Assembly (NCBI GenBank): GCA_900544255.1
Contig: UQUM01000058.1
Span: forward strand, 1 to 9,674
Length of the DNA stretch: 9,674 nt
From: an uncultured Sutterella sp.
GTDB lineage: Bacteria > Pseudomonadota > Gammaproteobacteria > Burkholderiales > Burkholderiaceae_F
Reading direction: 5' to 3'
The first letter of the stretch is position 1, and the number at the start of each line of letters is the position of its first letter. A model generated the notes under the pieces. The model searched no databases and had not been told where the DNA came from. It saw only the letters and a program-made list of their open reading frames with translations. A program made the translations under genes and the position numbers. Below are positions 6,749 to 9,674 of the stretch, piece by piece.

Positions 6749-7090
6749 TTATTCTCCCTTGAACTTAACATTCTTAAAGGCGTGGCAGTCCTGGCACATG
6801 AAGCGGCTCTGACCGTGCATGCTGTGGCATTCGGTGCAGTTCACGCGACCCATATGGGAATCATGCGGGTTGGGGTTCATGTTCTTCGTGGCCTTCGCGA
6901 GCTGCGCATAAGACACGTGGCAGGTCAAGCACTGGGACTGTTCCGGAGCCTTCGGGGGCATGGTCTTATGGCAGGCCGTGCACTGCAGGGAAGCATGGGA
7001 ACCGTGGGCCGCACCGGCGGCGAACGCCGCTGCGGGGAGCGCAAGGAGCGCAGCGGCGGCAGCGGCAGTCATCAGGGTGGCAAATCTCAT
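6749..7090 (-). CDS. Small periplasmic tetraheme cytochrome c, electron donor to the flavoprotein
   Basis: A 113-residue c-type cytochrome with four CxxCH heme-attachment motifs: CTACH (37-41), CLTCH (54-58), CTECH (85-89) and CQDCH (99-103). Five further histidines (29, 32, 76, 79, 92) are enough to give bis-histidine ligation of all four hemes. A Sec signal peptide with an alanine/leucine-rich core ends near 'AAAFA' (about residue 25). Motif number and size match the N-terminal tetraheme domain of single-chain flavocytochrome c fumarate reductases; here that domain is a separate protein. The start is supported by AGGAGAG 6 bases before ATG. The stop codon is 3 bases before the flavoprotein start, so the two are cotranscribed and likely form a complex. 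Electrons would come from a membrane quinol dehydrogenase (NapC/CymA type), not encoded in the window. Confidence 0.93.
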   Translation of the reverse strand: MRFATLMTAAAAAALLALPAAAFAAGAAHGSHASLQCTACHKTMPPKAPEQSQCLTCHVSYAQLAKATKNMNPNPHDSHMGRVNCTECHSMHGQSRFMCQDCHAFKNVKFKGE

Positions 7091-7471
7091 TTTTAACTCT
7101 CCTGAGTCAATTCGTGTTGTTTCGTGTAAGTCCGAGGGGTTAAGACCTACTGATTTTGTCCTAAGTCATCGGCCTCACCGAACTGGGCGAAACTTTAATC
7201 AAGGGTTAAGAATGAGGCTACCTACCCCGGTATAGGGTGCGCGTAATGTTCTGATTTAACGGCGTTCTTTTGCCAATCCTGTTTTCTTTCCCCCAGCTTA
7301 ACCGACTTGCGGCACGATTTTGCTTGCTTTTCTGTCGGCGTCTTTTGTTTCGACGGCACGCAAAGCGAGTTTTTGGGGGCGGTGCGGGCCAAGTTCCCGG
7401 CTCTACAATTCACACCGGTTTGCCGAGCCTTTCGCCATCGGCATTTTTCCCACAGGCGTTTCCTTTTCATC
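7091..7471. promoter_or_regulatory. Divergent intergenic region between the cytochrome operon and the exporter gene
   Basis: These 381 bases separate two divergently transcribed units and must hold promoters for both. The best single element is TACAAT at 7404-7409 on the plus strand (five of six to TATAAT), about 63 bases upstream of the exporter start, without a clear -35. On the minus strand an AT-rich patch around 7190-7210 (TTGATTAAAG) could belong to the cytochrome promoter. It holds one FNR-like half-site but not a full TTGAT-N4-ATCAA, so anaerobic control is plausible but not shown. No regulator gene or protein-coding ORF is evident. Confidence 0.4.
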
Positions 7472-8098
7472 ATGGAATTTTCTCTCTGGCTTTCCTTTTT
7501 CACAGTGAGTCTCGTGCTTGCCGTCGCCCCCGGCCCCGACAATCTTTTCGTTCTGGCGCAGAGTTCGCTTTACGGCGCTCGTGCCGGGCTACTCGTCGTC
7601 GCCGGTCTCTGCACGGGCCTTTGCTGCCAGACGCTTTTGGCGGTCTTCGGGATTTCCGCCCTCATCACGGCGCAGCCAGCCCTGATGTGGGGGATCCGCA
7701 TCCTGGGAGCTGCCTATCTCCTGTACCTCGCCTGGGGAGCTTTTCAATCGACAAAATGCACTTCGGTCGCCGAAGGCAAGGCTGTGGAGCTCTCCAGCGT
7801 GAAACTCTGGCTTCGAGGCTGGTTCATGAACATGACGAACCCCAAAGTCCTCATTTTCTTTCTTGCCTTCTTTCCTCAGTTCATTCCGACGGACTTGACG
7901 GGTTGGCCTCTTGCGCTGCAGATGACGATTCAGGGCATCACCTTTATTTTGGCCACGGTGCTCGTTTTCGGCGCGATTGCTCTTTGTGCCGGGAAGCTCG
8001 CCGACCGTATCCGCAGCGTGAAATTTCAACGCATTCTGGGTTGGATCAGCACGCTTATTTTCCTTGCGCTTGCCGCAGGCACGCTCTTCTCCGCTTAA
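7472..8098 (+). CDS. LysE/RhtB-family amino-acid exporter
   Basis: A 208-residue inner-membrane exporter of the LysE/RhtB family, whose members extrude amino acids such as threonine, homoserine, leucine or lysine. The family signature 'APGPDNLFVLAQSSLYGARA' spans residues 19-38, and the second conserved block 'NPKVLIFFLAFFPQF' spans 123-137. About six hydrophobic helices are visible (roughly 4-26, 38-62, 72-92, 124-138, 147-172, 186-207). I chose the ATG at 7472 because it gives the usual family length and places the first helix at the N-terminus. The frame is open further upstream to 7307, but that extension is basic and cysteine/phenylalanine-rich with no family resemblance. The ribosome binding site is poor. 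Substrate is not certain; proximity to thrCB makes threonine or homoserine attractive, though four other-purpose kilobases lie between. Confidence 0.9.
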   Translation: MEFSLWLSFFTVSLVLAVAPGPDNLFVLAQSSLYGARAGLLVVAGLCTGLCCQTLLAVFGISALITAQPALMWGIRILGAAYLLYLAWGAFQSTKCTSVAEGKAVELSSVKLWLRGWFMNMTNPKVLIFFLAFFPQFIPTDLTGWPLALQMTIQGITFILATVLVFGAIALCAGKLADRIRSVKFQRILGWISTLIFLALAAGTLFSA

Positions 8099-8127
8099 CT
8101 GCAAGCAAGGCAGATAACTTTCATGGC

Positions 8128-8889
8128 TCATCTTGGATTTGTATGAAAACAACACTCGAAAAGACCGGCTTTAGTGACGGCCAAAGATCGGTTGAGGCGT
8201 CCGTATAACAAAGTGCTTCTGGCGTAGCCGCGCTCTGGTAGGCGGGCAAGAATCTTGAGGCGGAAGTAGTCGAAATCCAAAAAAACGTTAGCGTCGCGCT
8301 TGAGCACCTTGATGGCGTTATTGGAGCCCTCCAAAGGTCCGGAACCGTAGCCGTAGCGACCGCAGTTGATGATGCCGTCCAAACGACGCAGGAGCATATC
8401 TCCGAAATCGTGTGCGGGCTTAAAGCCGTGCGTACGAGCAATAGCTCAGCAAAGCCCCATCAGGTGGTGAATTTGCCGGAGTGCCTCACATCGATTCTTC
8501 TCCGTCCAAAGGTTTCGCAGTAAGTCAGTGATGGGATAAAGATCCGCCAGTAACTGATTGTTATCACGCGGTTTCTGCAGCTTTTCAGTGTCATCATTAT
8601 CCAGATCGTTGAAGGAACGAACAAGCACCCACTGGCAGGAGGTGAGCAGTTCCTTTTGCTCGGTGAGACGCTTACGTTCCTGAGCGTGCTGTTCCAAGAT
8701 TTCCTTGGAGATAACCACGGGTTCTTCTGGTGTTGCGTCCTCGCCCTTTTTCTTGGCGAGTTTGGACGGGGTATTGAGAGAGTCAAGCCGTTTTAAGACG
8801 GCGTCCTGGCAACGTTTCTTCGCAGGAACGAGAACGTTTGTTAGCGGACGTTTGAAATGTATCCACTTAGGCGCGTAACTTTGAAACAT
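8128..8889 (-). pseudogene. ISL3-family transposase, C-terminal part with in-frame TGA
   Basis: The frame encodes the last 250 or so residues of an ISL3-type DDE transposase. The clearest part is 'GPLEGSNNAIKVLKRD' followed by 'FDYFRLKIL'. This contains the catalytic glutamate (codon at 8329-8331) and the family pattern 'EGxNNxIKxxKR'. Further upstream, 'LLTSCQWVLVRSFNDL' and 'LLRNLWTEKNR' fit the helical insertion that precedes that motif. The frame is interrupted by one TGA at 8446-8448, on both sides of which the similarity continues ('HHLMGLC', stop, 'AIARTHGFKPA'). The first half, with the zinc-finger/HTH domain and the two catalytic aspartates, is not found upstream, where the frame runs into hairpin sequences. 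The gene is therefore both truncated and nonsense-mutated. Its stop lies only 29 bases from the exporter stop, so the element end almost abuts that gene. Confidence 0.8.
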
Positions 8890-8931
8890 GAGCGATTGTC
8901 GGACGCAAAGAATGAGACACGAAAAATGATC

Positions 8932-8949
8932 ATCCCGCTTATGCGGGAT
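8932..8949. terminator. Terminator-like hairpin
   Basis: ATCCCGC pairs with GCGGGAT around a TTAT loop. ATTTTG follows on the plus strand, and ATTTTT lies a few bases beyond the stem on the minus strand, so it could act in either direction. It lies near the broken upstream edge of the ISL3 transposase remnant and may have shielded the element from outside transcription. Confidence 0.45.
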
Positions 8950-8975
8950 ATTTTGTATTTCATGCGTAGATAACA

Positions 8976-9047
8976 GACTTGTCCACGGCCCACCCGGCCA
9001 CTCACCCCAAAAAGTGGGCTGTAGGCCGGGTGGGCCGTGGACAAGTC
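8976..9047. repeat. Perfect 24-bp inverted repeat with 24-nt loop
   Basis: The left arm (8976-8999) starts GACTTGTCCACGGCCC and the right arm (9024-9047) is its exact reverse complement, ending GGGCCGTGGACAAGTC. Pairing stops abruptly at both ends: A8975 faces G9048, and A9000 faces A9023. The arms are very GC-rich. No T-run follows on either strand, so it is not a standard terminator. It could be two facing mobile-element ends, a structured recombination site or a stable RNA hairpin. It lies between the ISL3 remnant and the group II intron fragment. Confidence 0.9.
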
Positions 9048-9070
9048 GTAGTGCGTGCACGGCGATGTTG

Positions 9071-9208
9071 TCAGCCGCTGGAAGAACTCAGTTGCTCTAC
9101 GGCATCGTTCAGGATGGCCTGCTGCCGGTCGGTAAATTTGACGGTGTCGTTGATTTTGGTTGCACGGTGTACCAGGGTGAGTTCTTTCGCGCCCTGCGGG
9201 GGCGCCAT
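9071..9208 (-). CDS. Short unrecognised ORF (45 residues), possible gene fragment
   Basis: ATG at 9208 to TGA at 9071-9073 on the minus strand. The product begins 'MAPPQGAKELTLVHRATK' and continues 'INDTVKFTDRQQAILNDAVE' before a serine-rich end. Most third codon positions are G or C, as in the clear genes of this window, suggesting it is or was coding. A TAG lies two codons upstream of the ATG, so it cannot be extended upstream in frame. I do not recognise the protein. It sits just downstream of the group II intron ribozyme fragment, where the intron-encoded protein would be expected, but it does not look like the start of a reverse transcriptase. It may be a fragment left by rearrangement. 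Confidence 0.3.
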   Translation of the reverse strand: MAPPQGAKELTLVHRATKINDTVKFTDRQQAILNDAVEQLSSSSG

Positions 9209-9299
9209 TATCGCCTAGACACAAAAAACCTTACATCCTTATTCCGAGCGTTCAGTCACCGTGCCTGTGTTATTCTGGATGTCATACTCGACTCATGAG

Positions 9300-9674
9300 A
9301 GTCACTGTTTCTACTCACGTTTAAACGTTCGGCCCTTCAGGTTGCCTCTACTATGGCCTCTGCGAACTTCCGTCACAGCCTCCGATCAGCTTCCGCTTTT
9401 CGTAGTTCCGAAGAACACTGTGACGGATCTCCCCAGGTATGACGCGCTACTTTTCCACTTTACCTGTCAGATCTACCTTGCGACCATGTTCCGGCTGAGT
9501 ATTGGGTTTGAGTATTGCGGCCCTCTTCCCCGATCGCCTAGCCTCACATCTGCTTCCTGTTCGTCAGGCCAGTGGTTTGCTATCGACTTCCTCCAGCCCC
9601 CTCGTTACCGAGACGCCCTTGCCGAGTTGCTAGCTCTTCCCCTTCAGCGGGTGAGCAGGGGACTTTCACCCCTT
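9300..9674 (-). mobile_element. Group II intron, 5' ribozyme part (domains I-III), runs off right edge
   Basis: Read on the minus strand from the right edge, this tract has the order of segments I know from the 5' part of bacterial group II introns: GGGGTGAAAGTCCCC near the start, a GGCAAGGGCGTC segment, CTGGAGGAAGTC with GCAAACCACTGGCC, GGTAGATCTGACAGG, ACCTGGGGAGATC, and finally GTTCGCAGAGGCCATAGTA and GAAGGGCCGAAC. These belong to domains I to III and the entry to domain IV. The intron 5' end (GTGYG consensus) should lie a few tens of bases beyond the right edge. No long reading frame crosses the tract, as expected of a ribozyme. Downstream, where a reverse transcriptase/maturase ORF of more than a kilobase and then domain V should follow, there is none. 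The intron is therefore 3'-truncated or interrupted. Recognition is from memory of related introns, not an alignment. Confidence 0.7.
9649..9671. repeat. Short stem-loop in the group II intron 5' region
   Basis: GGGTGA pairs with TCACCC across an 11-nt loop on the plus strand. On the minus strand this corresponds to the GGGTGAAAGTCCCC segment close to the intron 5' end, so it is probably part of the domain I structure and not an independent element. Confidence 0.45.

Noticed and set aside
5252..7096. A 614-codon open frame on the plus strand, antisense to the flavoprotein and cytochrome genes.
   Set aside because: It covers both well-supported genes on the opposite strand and has no recognisable domain. 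Long antisense frames are expected from the GC-biased codon use of this genome.
7307..7471. N-terminal extension of the exporter frame from an ATG at 7307.
   Set aside because: The extra 55 residues have no transporter character and would put a basic, cysteine-containing segment ahead of the first membrane helix. The ATG at 7472 gives the normal family length.
8890..9060. Upstream extension of the ISL3 transposase frame to a start near 9060.
   Set aside because: This part of the frame translates through a terminator-like hairpin and the 24-bp inverted repeat and shows no transposase similarity, so it is accidental read-open sequence.
9014..9298. A 94-codon plus-strand frame over the right-hand arm of the inverted repeat and the small minus-strand ORF.
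   Set aside because: It starts inside the inverted-repeat loop, and its codon use is less like the real genes than the opposite frame's. I recognise no domain.
1..9674. Search for CRISPR arrays, tRNA and rRNA genes.
   Set aside because: No regularly spaced direct repeats, tRNA cloverleaf signatures or rRNA segments were seen anywhere in the window on either strand.

Overview
The window looks like a chromosomal accessory segment of a moderately GC-rich, gut-type proteobacterium. A betaproteobacterium of the Sutterellaceae type (Sutterella, Parasutterella and relatives) is my best guess. The grounds are GC-rich third codon positions, a periplasmic two-gene flavin/tetraheme cytochrome reductase with Tat and Sec export signals, and IS607 and ISL3 debris. 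This placement is an inference; no rRNA or other marker gene is present.

Layout. (1) Positions 1-872, minus strand: remnant of an IS607-family transposon. The serine recombinase gene has lost its N-terminal half, and a TnpB-like gene overlaps its stop codon and runs off the left edge. (2) 876-1422: gene-poor stretch with two small hairpins, leading to thrC. (3) 1423-3836, plus strand: thrC (threonine synthase) and thrB (GHMP-type homoserine kinase), a two-gene unit converting homoserine to threonine. (4) 3866-5026, minus strand: cytoplasmic M20 metallopeptidase of the carboxypeptidase G2 type, convergent with thrB. (5) 5119-7090, minus strand: an operon for a Sec-exported tetraheme cytochrome c followed by a Tat-exported flavoprotein of the fumarate reductase/flavocytochrome c family, closed by two hairpins, the second a good intrinsic terminator. 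(6) 7472-8098, plus strand: LysE/RhtB-family amino-acid exporter, divergent from the cytochrome operon. (7) 8128-9674: mobile-element graveyard holding the C-terminal half of an ISL3 transposase with an in-frame TGA, a terminator-like hairpin, a perfect 24-bp inverted repeat, a short unrecognised ORF, and the 5' ribozyme part of a group II intron (minus strand, running off the right edge).

How the genes fit together. ThrC and ThrB make threonine, and the RhtB-type exporter could release threonine or homoserine, although it is separately transcribed. The cytochrome and flavoprotein probably form a periplasmic terminal reductase that uses an organic electron acceptor. The most interesting point is that the residues that bind and protonate fumarate in characterised relatives all appear to be replaced in this flavoprotein. 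Its acceptor is therefore probably not fumarate and cannot be named from sequence. The adjacent M20 hydrolase could release such an acceptor from a conjugate, but that is speculation. Both edges are mobile-element remnants, so the block sits in a recombination-prone location.
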